Notes: a model not told the origin generated them from the sequence alone. A stretch of DNA of 64,000 nucleotides from Globodera rostochiensis (GCA_018350325.1 JAEVLN010000004.1:868001-932000); one strand, 5' to 3'; shown: positions 1 to 10,167, counted from the first letter of the stretch. Made by a program: numbers and translations.

Positions 1-1
1 T

Positions 2-3000
2 AAGTGCGGCGAGAGATTTTGTACGTTGTGCAACAACTACCACAACATCGAGCGCGGCTGCTTCATCCAGCCACTCGTACCAAAGGAAAACGATCCCTTC
101 CGCATTGTTGCCTTCGATCTGGAAACAATGCAGCACCTGTCAGTCGATGCTGCGCATCTGAACAATCGAAGTCATGAGCCGAACTTTGTGTCGGCAAGGA
201 TTGCGTGCCCCGAGTGCATTGACAACGGCAAATGGAGGAGTGAAACAACGGGGTGCAAAGTGTGTGGGCTGCATAGGACAGTCGCCTTCTGCCAACGACC
301 TTTCTTCGACACGAAAGTGGACAAACAAGTGGTGGCCGACAACCCTTTGGAAGCCTTTGTGGATTGGCTTGTAAACGACCTGCCAATCAAATACGACTCG
401 TACGTTTATTCCCACTTTGGCGGACGCTTTGACATGGTCATCACGTTCCGTGAGCTGTTCAAGATCGGGTTTAACCCCGACATGCTCCGCAAGGTATTTT
501 GGTGTTTGTGCAATTTTTCAAACTTTATTGTGAAAAAATTAAGGGGAATAAAATGTACGAGATGCGAGTGCGCAAGCAGAAGGGCCGCAACCCCAACATT
601 GTCTTCAGGGACTCCTTCAATCTGATGCCTTCGGCATTGGCGGCACTGGTTCCGCAGTTTGGGCTTGACGTCGCCGACAAGCCCTTCTTCCCACATCTTT
701 CTAATTGTCCACAAAACTACGGACAACGGGTATTTCCCACTCCCGACGACTACCTCTCCAGCGGGATGATGCCAGAAAAGCGGCGGCAGTTCGACCAGTG
801 GTACGAACTGCACCAGCACGAGCCCTTTTATCTCGACGAAGCTTTGCCATCGTAAGTTTTTACAAATTAAATAAAATTTATTTTTTTTTCTTGTACAGAT
901 ACTGTACGAATGATGTCGACATTCTAATGGAGGCGTTGGTCGCCTTTCGCCGGGAATTCTTCGAGGTTTCCCGGCGAAACGACTACATAGACGGGATCGA
1001 TGAACGACAGAATCACGACGGAATCGATGCTCTTCGCGAGACGATGACCATCGCTGGCGCCTGCATGCGCCACTTCAGAACAAACCACCTTCCGAGCGAA
1101 CATCTGGCGATTGTTCCGGAAAAGGGGTACGACAATGCGCAGAACCAGAGTTTGCTGGCTCTGCGCTTCTTCTACTGGTATGCGGAAGAAAATGGAGTGC
1201 AAGTCCAAACGGCCCACTCGCCTGGCGGCGAGAAGCGTGTGGCCCAATACAGCCTCGATGGCTGGATTGAGGCGGAGCAGAGAGCCATTGAAGTCCACGG
1301 TAACTTTTTTTTTTTTTGGTAAAGACAAAACCAAAAACAAAATTTTAGGCTGTGTTTGGCACGGTTGCGCCGAATGTTATCCGGACGACAACCAAGTCCT
1401 GCCAAACGGGAAGACTGCCGGAGCAGTGCGCGAGCGGGACTCAAAGAGACTTGAGTTTCTTCGAACCCAAGTCTCAAGGGTGGACGTCTTCTGGGAATGT
1501 GAAATCCAGCGGATGCTGGATGGAAGCCGAGAAATGAGGAAGAAGTTCGTGGACTACGTCGATGATGGTCCGCTGGAGATTCGCGCAGCGTTCACCGGCG
1601 GGCGAACAGGACCTGCAAAGCTGTTCCACAAGGCGGCAGAGGGCGAGAAGATATCGTATTACGACTTCACGTCCCTCTACCCCTACATCAAGTAAGTTTT
1701 GTTGTTTTTAAAAAATTAATAAATTTTTAATTTCGTCACTCGTTTTTATTTGTAATAATAATAAATTTAGTTTTACAACACGTTATCCAATCGGCCATCC
1801 CACCGTCCACGTGCTCAACGAGAACGTGGAATGGACAACATCTGCACACAACCCATATCCTTTGGCGCTGCTGAAAGTATGGGTTGTGCCGCCCCGCAGA
1901 ATTGACGTGCCCATTCTTCCGGTGAAAGTGGACGAGAGGCTGTGCTTCCCTTTGTGCATGAAATGCGCAAAGGAATACCCAACAGGCGGAGTAGACGACA
2001 ACTACCACTGTGCACATAGTGACAATCAGAGGGGCTGGGTCAGCACCTGCACTTCATTGGAGCTGAACGCAGCACTTGATGAAGGATACCGCGTCACCAA
2101 AGTGTTCCGCGTGCTGGCATACGACGAATCTGACAACAAACTCTTCCGCCCATACATTGCGGAGTTTATGACAAAGAAGATTGAGGCGAGCGGCTTCGAC
2201 GCTGCCATCAAAGGAAACGCCGAGCTGGAGGCTGAGTTCGTCCGAGAGTGTGAGGAACAGTTCGGCATCACCATTGACCCTGCCAAAATGGTGCCGAACA
2301 AGGGAAAGCGGGCCCTTGCGAAGCTTTGCCTCAACAACTTATGTAAGCTTTTTGTTTGGCTTGTTTAATTGTGAAAAAATTTTTTAAGGGGGAAGATTTT
2401 CACTGCGCAACTTTGGCTTGTCGCAGACTCTGATTGCTGATGACCCGGCTGTTCTTGCGGAGTACTTGGACAACAAGTCGATCGACGTAACGTCAATCGA
2501 CGAGCTTGATGAGGACCACATCCTCATCAGCTACATGACAAAACAGGAATGGGTCGAGGAGCATTCCTGCTCCAATATAAGTAATTTTCGAGTAAATTTT
2601 TTTTTGTGTAAAATCTTAAAAAATTTTTTAGTCGTCTCCCTTTGGACGACTTCAGCAGCTCGTCTCCTGCTGCTGAAAGCCATGCAGAAGGTGGTGCGGT
2701 CTCCCGGCTGCACCCTTCTGTATACGGACACCGACTCCCTCGTCTTTGTCCACCCCAGCGACCGCTGTCCGCTGGAGACGGGCCCCCATCTGGGGCAGTT
2801 TACCGATGAATTTCCACTGCATGTCATCGAAGAATTTTGCAGTGGAGGCGCAAAACAAGTAAAAATTTTTGATTTTAATTTTATTGTAATAAAAAATTTT
2901 AGTACGGCCTGAAGCTGAAGCGGAAGGACGCGGACGCCGACAACGAGTACATCCTCAAGGTCCGCGGCATCACCCTCAACAACGACGTGATGCAAAATCA

Positions 3001-3217
3001 GGGACTTTGCTACAACACCTTCAAGGAGGCCGTACTACGATATGCGAACACCGGAGAAGTTGAGAGAATCCAAGTGATGTATCCCAATTTCCTCCGCCCA
3101 TCAATCAAAGATGCGCGTGTGATATCTGCCCCCCTTCAAAAATGTTATAAACCCTATGTGGGGAAAGGGATTGTCAGCTCCAATTTTAATGTTTTGAATT
3201 TTGGCCACACTTTGTAA
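2..3217 (+). CDS. Polinton/Maverick-type DNA polymerase B (5' end outside window)
   Basis: Family-B DNA polymerase of the protein-primed type found in Polinton/Maverick elements, which replicates the linear element. Eight exons: 2-493, 544-851, 899-1299, 1349-1691, 1771-2342, 2389-2580, 2632-2858, 2903-3217. All phases agree and the sum is 2,850 nt (949 residues from the window edge). Motifs in order: a Cys-rich N-terminal stretch (KCGERFCTLC), Exo I FDLET, Exo II HFGGRFD, Exo III YCTNDVDIL, a Cys/His motif GCVWHGCAECYP typical of Polinton polymerases, Pol A DFTSLYP, Pol B KGKRALAKLCLNNLWGRFS (split by an intron) and Pol C YTDTDSLVF. All expected catalytic aspartates are present and no frameshift or stop is seen, so it may be recently active or domesticated. 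The start lies upstream. No integrase, ATPase, protease or capsid gene of the element is visible here. Confidence 0.93.
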
Positions 3218-3243
3218 TTTTAATTACTTTTTATCGATAAATG

Positions 3244-3560
3244 GAAGATGAAATTTGAAAATAATTAAGAATTGTAAGATGAAATTTGAAAATAATTAAG
3301 AATTGGAAGATGACTTTTAAAAATAATTAAGCGTCAGAAGATGTTGTTTTTAGGTAGAAAAATGCATAATTAGCGAAGAGAAGATGACTTTTCAAAATAA
3401 TTAAGGATCAGAAGATGAAATTTTGAAATAATTAAGGAGCAGAAGATGAAATTTTGAAATAATTAACAGTAGCAAATGTAATTTGAAAATAATTAAGCGA
3501 CAGAAGATGTCGTTTTTAGGTAGAAAAATGCATAATTAAGCAATAGAAGATGAAATATCA
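3244..3560. repeat. AT-rich tandem minisatellite, ~30-bp unit
   Basis: About ten imperfect units of roughly 30 bp, each starting near GAAGATGAAATTT and ending AATAATTAAG, lie just after the polymerase stop. Two longer units carry the insert TTTTTAGGTAGAAAAATGCA. It separates the convergent polymerase and PAZ genes and could serve as their shared 3' region. Confidence 0.85.
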
Positions 3561-3607
3561 AAAAAAATAGTGATTTTGAGTCAATTTTGGTCAGTTTAAG
3601 CCAAAAA

Positions 3608-3682
3608 CATGCGTGTGCGCGTGTGTTAGGGGTGCGCGTGTGTTAGGGGTGCGCGTGTGTTTGGGATGTGCGCGTGTGCGCA
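3608..3682. repeat. GT/CG-rich short tandem repeat
   Basis: Three units of the form GTGCGCGTGTGTTAGGG follow one another immediately downstream of the PAZ gene stop codon. Confidence 0.75.
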
Positions 3683-4228
3683 CTACCAACAAGTGTATGT
3701 CGGTTGACTACACTCATCACGTCCAGTGTTCTCCTCATCTTCTTCATCGATTCGGAAACGAAGTGCAGAATCGGTTGTTGAACTTGAACTTGCCCGTTGT
3801 TGCGTGGTATCAATCTCTTTGAACATTCGCCCTATCCAATTTGATGAAGCTTCGTCTTCAACAAGCTCAAGCAACTCCATCGGGTAGAAACGGTCCTCCC
3901 CTCCGCTTGGAAAGCGCTCGATTATGCACGGTACATAGGGCAGATGAATTCTTATTCTATGCCGGGCATAGAAGTGTGCCGCAATGTTGACATTGTACGG
4001 CCTACACAGTCTTCCATATGCGGGTGTAAAGGCGGCTCCCTTTGTCGTTATGCCGCCAACAAAGAAAGTTTTGCTCATGCCGTTTCGGTCCTTGTATGTA
4101 GTCCGGACTTTTCGTCCGGTCACAGAGTTGAGTGCGAGAACACGGTCCTCCGGATGATTCAGACGGTCGCGCAGCGATTTCGTTTGACAGCTTAGAAGTT
4201 GAGCACAAAACTCACTGACAAGCACCAT
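3683..4228 (-). CDS. Argonaute PAZ-domain protein (PAZ-only, truncated)
   Basis: Resembles the PAZ domain of nematode Argonautes, the module that holds the 3' end of guide RNAs. The product from this ATG is about 181 residues; the frame stays open to an earlier ATG at 4357. In order: a core beginning ALNSVTGRKVRTTY, then the strand FFVGGITTKGAAFTP, then VNIAAHFYARHRIRIHLPYV with PCI, and FYPMELLELVED, matching the PAZ pattern of a Y/F-rich helix, LPC and the +P-x-E-L/V-C/L strand. A Ser/Thr-rich acidic tail follows. No N, MID or PIWI domain is present, so it cannot slice. It lies 170 bp from, and divergent to, the NLS-protein gene, and convergent with the polymerase. An upstream exon (4230-4357) is possible. 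The family call is from motif order only; profile searching would settle it. Confidence 0.68.
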   Translation of the reverse strand: MVLVSEFCAQLLSCQTKSLRDRLNHPEDRVLALNSVTGRKVRTTYKDRNGMSKTFFVGGITTKGAAFTPAYGRLCRPYNVNIAAHFYARHRIRIHLPYVPCIIERFPSGGEDRFYPMELLELVEDEASSNWIGRMFKEIDTTQQRASSSSTTDSALRFRIDEEDEENTGRDECSQPTYTCW

Positions 4229-4398
4229 TTTGACAAATCTGATAAAATTTAAATAATGATTTTGAATTTCCGTAGGATATTCAATGCTTTCAGCAAAAAT
4301 GTAAAGCTCCGCCCATTTTAAACCTTGACCACACCTCCGCTCAAAATCACAAATCATTTGTGATTTCTCTTCTTACTTTAACAAAAATTCCAGTAAAA
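4229..4398. promoter_or_regulatory. divergent intergenic region, probable bidirectional promoter
   Basis: This 170-bp AT-rich gap separates the start codons of the minus-strand PAZ gene and the plus-strand NLS-protein gene. No other promoter space is available to either gene unless the PAZ gene begins at 4357. No specific motif is recognised. Confidence 0.35.
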
Positions 4399-4937
4399 AT
4401 GTCCTTCCCCAAATTGTCCACCACCACCACTGAGATTTCATCTCTGCCCACTACAGTAACCTCCTCTCCTCCCGCCAAATTCGCTGAGACAAAGTGGCTG
4501 GGCAAGAATAAGCGTCCACCTTGCGATGAAAAAGCGGAGAAGAAGAAGAAGCCTACCAAACCGACTGAACCAAAGGAAGTGCCGCCAACTATAAAGAAGA
4601 CAAAGATGGAAGACAGTGCTGTGAAACCGCAAGAGTCGGAGCCTCCAGTGGAAAAGAAGCGTAAAGTGGAGGATAGGGAGATTTGGAAGCTCATGAAAGG
4701 GAAATATCTATTGAGCTTCTATCTTTGTCCCGGTAATTTTAAAATTTTTTATTTAAAAATTGCAAGTTTTATTTTCCAGAAGACTGGAAAAAGTTGTACA
4801 ACCGAGAGAACAAAGTTGTGCGCCAGGAGAATGGACATTTTGCTGCGCGGTTCGAACTTTGTGCGGACTGTGCCTGGGCAAATGTTAGAGCAACTGACTA
4901 TTTGGCCCCTCCGAAGAACAAGAAGATGGATGAATAG
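4399..4937 (+). CDS. small basic nuclear protein with SV40-like NLS and Cys motif
   Basis: Two exons, 4399-4732 and 4780-4937, joined across a 47-bp GT-AG intron with consistent phase; 163 residues. The N-terminal half is Ser/Thr/Pro then Lys-rich and disordered; around residue 95 it carries PVEKKRKVED, almost identical to the classical monopartite nuclear localisation signal. The C-terminal part has LCPEDWKKLY followed by ELCADCAW, a possible Cys metal site, and a final PPKNKKMDE. I do not recognise a family. It is divergent from the PAZ gene and shares its upstream region, which suggests co-expression. The sequence supports import into the nucleus; any further role is unknown. Confidence 0.7.
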
Positions 4938-5213
4938 TGATCAAATTTGACTTGCACAAATACATTTGTATTTTGTCTTTTTGTTTTAAATAAATTTGAA
5001 CGACCCCCAAATAAAATCATGAAGATAATTAATTATAAGGTCAGTGCCTCCCTAATGGTAATCAATCAACTGACAACCGAATTTGAACGGGCGTGCCGCG
5101 ACAGACGGCACTATGAGGGCATTTGATACGAGGTGAAAGAGCGGATATCCTCCCTTCTTTCATTATTGTTATTGTACTTATCTTTAACTCAGTGTTTTTA
5201 GGAAATAATTAAA

Positions 5214-5725
5214 ATGCCCCATCGTAAATGCGCTCCCATCAAATGGGGAATTTCAAGTAATTTTGATATAAATTAGTTTATTTCTATTAAATAAATTTAG
5301 CTGACGCTTGTAAAGAATGCCATCTCTCCGGATGCCGGATGTGTAAAATGCTACGCATGCATAATCGGCGAACTGGCAAAAGCCATGGAAGGACCCACCT
5401 GTTTTTTGGACCAAAGACCCAAAAACAGGCGGGGTTGGTGTCAACACCAGAATCACGTAAGGGAGGATTAAGTTGAACCAAAATTTTAATAAAATGTAAA
5501 ATTTAAGGCTCAAGTGAGATTGAGCTGTTGAAGGCACAGCTCCTTGAAACTGAGCGCCGTTTGAACAAGCAAGCTGCGCAATTTGCGGAGCATGAGATGC
5601 GCATTCATCAACAAATTCTTGAGGAAATTGAAGCGTTTTCCGCTGAGGTATACGAAAGAATGAATCGAATCGAGGATGAAATTTATGAAAGATTATTGAA
5701 CGATCTCGATGAGATGATCAACTAA
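5214..5725 (+). CDS. small Cys-cluster plus coiled-coil protein
   Basis: Three exons: 5214-5256, 5301-5456, 5508-5725; 44- and 51-bp introns, consistent phases, 138 residues. Residues 1-30 hold a compact Cys cluster, CKECHLSGCRMCKM, preceded by another Cys, a likely zinc site. A basic linker with KSHGRTHLFFGP follows. From about residue 70 to the end the protein is Glu/Leu/Ile-rich with heptad spacing (ELLKAQLLETERRLNKQAA), a predicted coiled coil. No known family is recognised. It lies in the same block of compact, short-intron genes as the polymerase, so it may be an accessory gene of the same element. Its presence as a real gene is supported by the phase agreement. Confidence 0.68.
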
Positions 5726-5977
5726 TGTTTTTTGAGACTGACCCTGCACTTTTCACACAAACTTTAATAAAACTTTGTTTTTAAATGCGGTTTTATTGAA
5801 TATTAATTTGATGTAAAAATAATGTGGGCAATGAATAGACCAAATTTAAAATTTGATCATTTCTGTGAAATCAATCTTCCGCGTATCCGTTGTTTTCCCC
5901 ATCGTCTTTCTCGGAGCCGTTGGATGACACATCAGCCAACGCGATAGTGTAGTAGTCCCTCCCGTGAGTCAACGCAG

Positions 5978-6268
5978 TCACATCCAATTGACCTGGTCCC
6001 CGGACTCGACCGTTGCCGACACTTCCTAAAATTCAAATTTTTTATTTAAAAACCGTTCAAAAACTGGCGCTTTACCTCCTCGGCACGGTTAGTGCCTATG
6101 GCACTCAACTGCAGAGGAGGCGGAAACGGACGGCGCGACTCCATAACAGTAGGCGACATTTCACGACTTCCCTGTTTAGAGATTAAAATACAAAATTTTT
6201 GAGAAAAATTTCAGTGTACCTTGCGATACGAAGCCAGAACGGGGGCTTGAGCCGGGCGGCTTCGGCTG
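5978..6268 (-). CDS. probable 3' exons of a minus-strand gene
   Basis: Three short open segments joined by GT-AG introns in consistent phase read (…)RSRPAQAPVLASYRKGSRE then a Pro-rich stretch (RRPFPPPLQL) and end in VESGDQVNWM plus stop at 5978-5980. The first segment begins in the phase that would accept the last exon of the Gln-rich gene (6883-9069) if that exon were spliced at a donor near 6888 instead of ending at its stop. So these may be an alternative C-terminus of that gene. No family is recognised. Confidence 0.4.
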
Positions 6269-6296
6269 TAAAACATCCAAAAATTGACCATCTCAA

Positions 6297-6578
6297 ATGG
6301 ATAATGAATTGAGTTTAAAATTTGGACATTTTACTTGCAAGATCAACATCAGAAAGACACCCATAAAGATGAACAAAATGAAAGTATTTTTATTGGATTC
6401 GGGCGGAAAATTTGGAAAATATCCGACAATGGCTCTCGGGATACATAAAATTGGTTTGTTGTATGGCAAAGGGCGCATACATGAATACCCAACAATCGGG
6501 CATTGGCAATCTTGGATCAACGTCCAATTGAATGATGAAGGAAGGATCATTTCAGAACAGATTTTTGCTTTGCTATAA
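6297..6578 (+). CDS. 93-residue open frame, hypothetical
   Basis: An uninterrupted frame reading from MDNELSLKFGHFTC to a stop at 6576-6578, with a hydrophilic, mixed composition unlike the low-complexity ORFs elsewhere. It falls in the gap between the minus-strand segments at 5978-6268 and 6883. The opposite strand is also open over the same bases, which weakens the case. No family is recognised. Confidence 0.3.
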   Translation: MDNELSLKFGHFTCKINIRKTPIKMNKMKVFLLDSGGKFGKYPTMALGIHKIGLLYGKGRIHEYPTIGHWQSWINVQLNDEGRIISEQIFALL

Positions 6579-6882
6579 ATCAAAATTACAAATATTTGGG
6601 TTTTGGTTGATGTGAATGAATGAATGAATTGTTGGGATGGCCAATGGCCGAAACGATTTGAACAAAGGGGAAGGAGTCTTAGAGAATTGTAAGATCGTTA
6701 TCGTTTGTGGCCTTTTATCCCCCTCCCCCTCCTCCTTCCCCCAAAGAATGATTGAAAATATATTTTCAATCGTGGAATGTGACAAAAAGGCAAATTGGAA
6801 AATGAAATGCGCAAAAACGGACAACAGGGATGATTGTTCACCTCCCTCACAGACATGTCGGTCGTCAACGCTGTCAAAAGTG

Positions 6883-9069
6883 TCACTTGCGCTTCTCAAC
6901 TCCGTTCATTTGCTGCTGCTTTTTCTTCTCTTCTTTCTTTCTTTCTTTCTCTTTGTACAGAGCTATCGCCTCTTCCGACATGCAGTCCACCACGAACTGA
7001 TCAAGCTGTCCAATTGCCTACAACCAAAAATGACCATTTCAAAAATCAAAAAGAAAAGTTTCGACCTTTGTCCGTTGACGTTGCGTGGCATCCTTGGAAA
7101 ACATGATGTCGCGGGCAGTCCGAGCTGGCGCACTGGTACCGACCAATGCTTTGACTAAAATGAAAAAGAAGAAGGGAACAAAAGGAGGGGATTTTCTTAC
7201 CCTCATGGTATTGAGCGTCTTGCTCAAGGATGCAAAGCAGGTGGTGTGGCGTGTCATGGCCCAATATGGCTGCCAGGGTACCCGACACGGTGGTGAGTTC
7301 CGTGAGCCGTGTGGCGGCATCTATACATGCCACCATGTCTGGCGCAATGACCCAACATTCTTGACCTCTAGCAACTGGAACAATTTTGAAATATTTCGTT
7401 TTATTATTTTATTATATCATAAGTTTTTCTGTTAAAGAAAGGAAAACCCACCACGGCGTCGGGGCTATAAATAACCCGGAACACTGTGGTGGATTTCCTG
7501 TCCAGGCTCCAACGGGGCTATTAATAACCCGGAAGGTGCCTGGACCTAACTATGAAACTGTTTTTGTTTTTCTTTTATTTATTTATTTAATATTTGTAAA
7601 CTCACTTTTCCAATCGACATAGTAAGCTCTTTCACCGTCACTATGGACGAACAGTGCCAACAACGCCTTGATTTCAAACTCCTCCTCTTCGTCCACTTCT
7701 TTTCGTCGTTTTTGTTGTTGTTGTTGAACGACCTGCGGGACTGGTGTCACAATGCGAACTTTAAACTAAAATTTAACAAAATTATTATTTTGTACGAGAA
7801 AATTTTAATAATTAACTCACTGAAGTGTCATGTTCCCGGTTTGCGAGTTTTTTTTGCCGTTTGCGTCTGTTGTTGAACTTTTTGCGCTCTTCTGCAGTCA
7901 TTGTGGCCACTTGGCCAGTTTCGTCCTCCGCCGGGTCCAAAGTGAGCGATGCGACCAGTTGCTCGCCCATCGCCTCCTCAATGTCAGCAACATTCTGTAA
8001 AAAAAAAAATACAGTATACAAAATTTATTAAAATTCAAATTTAAACACTCTGACCGCTGCTGGTGGTGTTGGTGGTGCTGCCACCGACGAAGACGCCGAT
8101 TGTTGTTGTTGTTGAACAGCGCGTTGACGCTTTGGCTTGACCTGCTGCTCAAATCGTTGTGCTGCGGTTTCGGCAGCCGCCCTTCGTGGTGGGCGAACTG
8201 CCGTGACAGTTGGATACGGAGTGTTCTCCTCTACAATTTCGAAAGCCTGCAAAAACTTTAAATTTTATTGATTTTTGATGACAATTTGTTAACAAAATTG
8301 GCCAAAAAACAAATTTTTTTTTGAATTTATGGCTTAAAAATTACCCCTGTTGTTGTACATGTTGTCACATTGATCTCGTCGTCAACGTCCTGTTGCAGGT
8401 GGTGCTGCTGCTGATCCATCACCTGAAAGTGTTCAAAATAATAACACCATGTGTAGTGTATAATATTAATTTTCAAGTATTAATTTGAAAAATTGTTTGA
8501 ATTCAGTTTAACACATACAACTCACCATCCTGTTCTCAACTCCCTGTTGAAGTTGACCAACACCGCCTCCTTCAGATGATGATGAATGGTTGTTGTTGCT
8601 GCTGAACGTGTTGATGATCACCATCGAAATTCAGCCTTTCCTGAAATTGCAATTGATAACTCTAAACCAGAATACAACAAAAAAAGTTTGAAATTAAAAT
8701 TTAATTATTATATAATTTTAGAAAGTTAAAATTGACTCAATTTGTTAAAATTTTCCCACCTTTATCTTTGTTGGCAAAGCCAACGATTGTTGTTGTTGTT
8801 GTACGGGAACAGCGCGTTGACGAGAGATGACACGGGAGCGAGGATTGCTTTTGTTGAGGACGATGGTTCGAGCGCGGTGGATGCTGTTGACAGAAAGCCG
8901 GCGAGGAGCACACATTGTTGGAAGCTGCTTCTTCTTTCTTCTTTGCTCCTGAAAAAAAAGTGGTTTAAACATGTAAATAACAAAATTAAACGTTTTTTAC
9001 CGGGGGATTGATCATTTTGTGGAATTGGTCGTCAAATTTGGGTAGGGGTGATTGGGCAATTTTCTTCAT
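6883..9069 (-). CDS. Gln-rich basic protein with a chromodomain-like segment
   Basis: Nine exons (high to low): 9001-9069, 8760-8948, 8345-8422, 8055-8246, 7821-7994, 7606-7765, 7201-7374, 7066-7154, 6883-7017. All phases agree and the total of 1,260 nt gives 419 residues. The protein starts MKKIAQSPLPKFDD, then is Arg/Lys-rich (EQRRKKKQ), has three five-Gln runs and an RRKRQKK basic patch, all pointing to the nucleus. Around residues 250-290 EFEIKALLALF…YYVDWK is weakly reminiscent of a chromodomain, but the aromatic cage is not convincing. The C-terminus is a charged helix (YKEKERKKEEKKK). A further open segment at about 8527-8640 could be an alternative exon. It ends the block that begins with the polymerase and may be an element gene or a host gene. 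Confidence 0.62.
7441..7546. other. two tandem hairpins with shared core, inside an intron
   Basis: Within the intron 7375-7605 lie two adjacent stem-loops. The outer stems differ (CCACCAC/GTGGTGG at 7448-7454 and 7486-7492; GTCCAGGC/GCCTGGAC at 7500-7507 and 7538-7545), while both enclose nearly the same core, CGGGGCTAT-A/T-AATAACCCGG. Different but complementary stems around a conserved centre indicate a maintained RNA or DNA fold, or two copies of a foldback element. Confidence 0.7.
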
Positions 9070-9147
9070 CTTTAATACGAAAATTTATTTATTTATTTGG
9101 GTAAGGGGGAATGGGGGGGGGGGAGGGGTTCATAAGAAATATTGTTA

Positions 9148-9227
9148 GTGAGTGAACAATCCGTTCACTCACAAAAATGACCTCTGCATACCCAAGCCTT
9201 CGATGGCTTGGGTAAGCAGAGGTCATT
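9148..9227. other. two short perfect hairpins, one pre-miRNA-like
   Basis: A 10-bp stem (GTGAGTGAAC/GTTCACTCAC, 9148-9172) is followed by a longer one at 9176-9227: AATGACCTCTGC and ACCCAAGCC pair with GGCTTGGGT and GCAGAGGTCATT around a TTCGAT loop, with only a 2-nt internal mismatch. The second is about 52 nt, a little short for an animal microRNA precursor, so a small inverted-repeat remnant is the alternative. Confidence 0.6.
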
Positions 9228-9249
9228 CTCTCTGCAGCGACGCCATCGT

Positions 9250-9800
9250 TGCCCCCCCCCTTTATTTTCTCTGACTCTCTGTCTTCCCACTCTCTCCACA
9301 CTTTTCTCCTTCTCTGTCTCCCTCCTATCTTTCTCTAACTGCCTGCCTCCCCACTCTCTCTCTCTCTCTGTCGTTACTTCTCCTTCTCTGACTCACCCAG
9401 ACCCATCCCCTCGCCGCGGATGCCGCGGCTCTACGGACCCCTCCCCTCGCCGGCTCCTTCCCCTCCCTCGCCGCGGATGCCGCGGCTCCTTCCTCTCCCG
9501 CGTGCCGCGGCACCATCAAAGGATCAAATGGCTCTCGGACCACTCCCTTTGACACCCCTCGGACCCCTCCCCCTACACCCACGGACCCCTCCACTAATTA
9601 TCCCCCCCCCCCCACAACCCCCCTATACCCTCGGACCCTCCCCCACAAACCCCCACACCCTCGGACCCCTCCCCCACAACCCCCCCTATACCCTCGACCC
9701 CCTCCCCCACACCCTCGGACCCTCCCCCACAACCCCCCCCCCCCACACCCTCAGCCCTCCCCCACGGACCCCGCCCCTAATTAATTACCCCCAAAGGCGG
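9250..9800. repeat. pyrimidine-rich low-complexity block
   Basis: CT-rich microsatellite (9260-9400), then units containing TCGCCGCGGATGCCGCGGCTC (9410-9510), then about nine C-rich units of the type ACCCTCGGACCCCTCCCCC (9530-9780). Open frames across it encode only Pro/Leu or Arg/Gly runs and are not genes. Confidence 0.85.
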
Positions 9801-9943
9801 CAACATCAAAGGTGTGAATTTTCACACCCTCGAAAGGTCCGGCAACTGGTACTACTGCGATTACTAGGCTGGCATTTATATATGCTAAAAAACCCAAATA
9901 TCTATGTTTTTACCTATATGCTAAAAAATGCCAAAATGGCAGG

Positions 9944-10075
9944 ATGACATTTCATATACGCGACATTTCATATACTAAGCAAAAAAAACGACATTTCATA
10001 TACTAGCCCAAACTACGACACTTCATATACGTGACATTTCATATACTAAGCAAAAAAACGAGATTTCATATACTA
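9944..10075. repeat. short tandem repeat with ACATTTCATATACTAAGC unit
   Basis: At least five imperfect units of CGACATTTCATATAC(TAAGCAAAAAAA), some shortened. No coding potential. Confidence 0.8.
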
Positions 10076-10167
10076 AGCATTTTTCGTTTTATTGCATTTT
10101 TTTAAAGGAATTTTGGTAATGCAAAAATATGCACATGAAAATGCTTTCTAGAAGCGCTTTGGTAAAA

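Noticed and set aside
3244..3560. Regularly spaced repeats resembling a CRISPR array
   Set aside because: Units abut one another with no unique spacers, and the genome is eukaryotic.
5866..6030. Minus-strand open stretch reading GRDYYTIALADVSSNGSEKD
   Set aside because: It looks protein-like, but its frame cannot be joined to the preceding exon at any GT-AG pair; the joinable frame stops at 5978-5980.
9325..9947. 89- to 175-codon Pro-rich or Gly/Arg-rich frames
   Set aside because: They lie wholly in C-rich tandem repeats on either strand.
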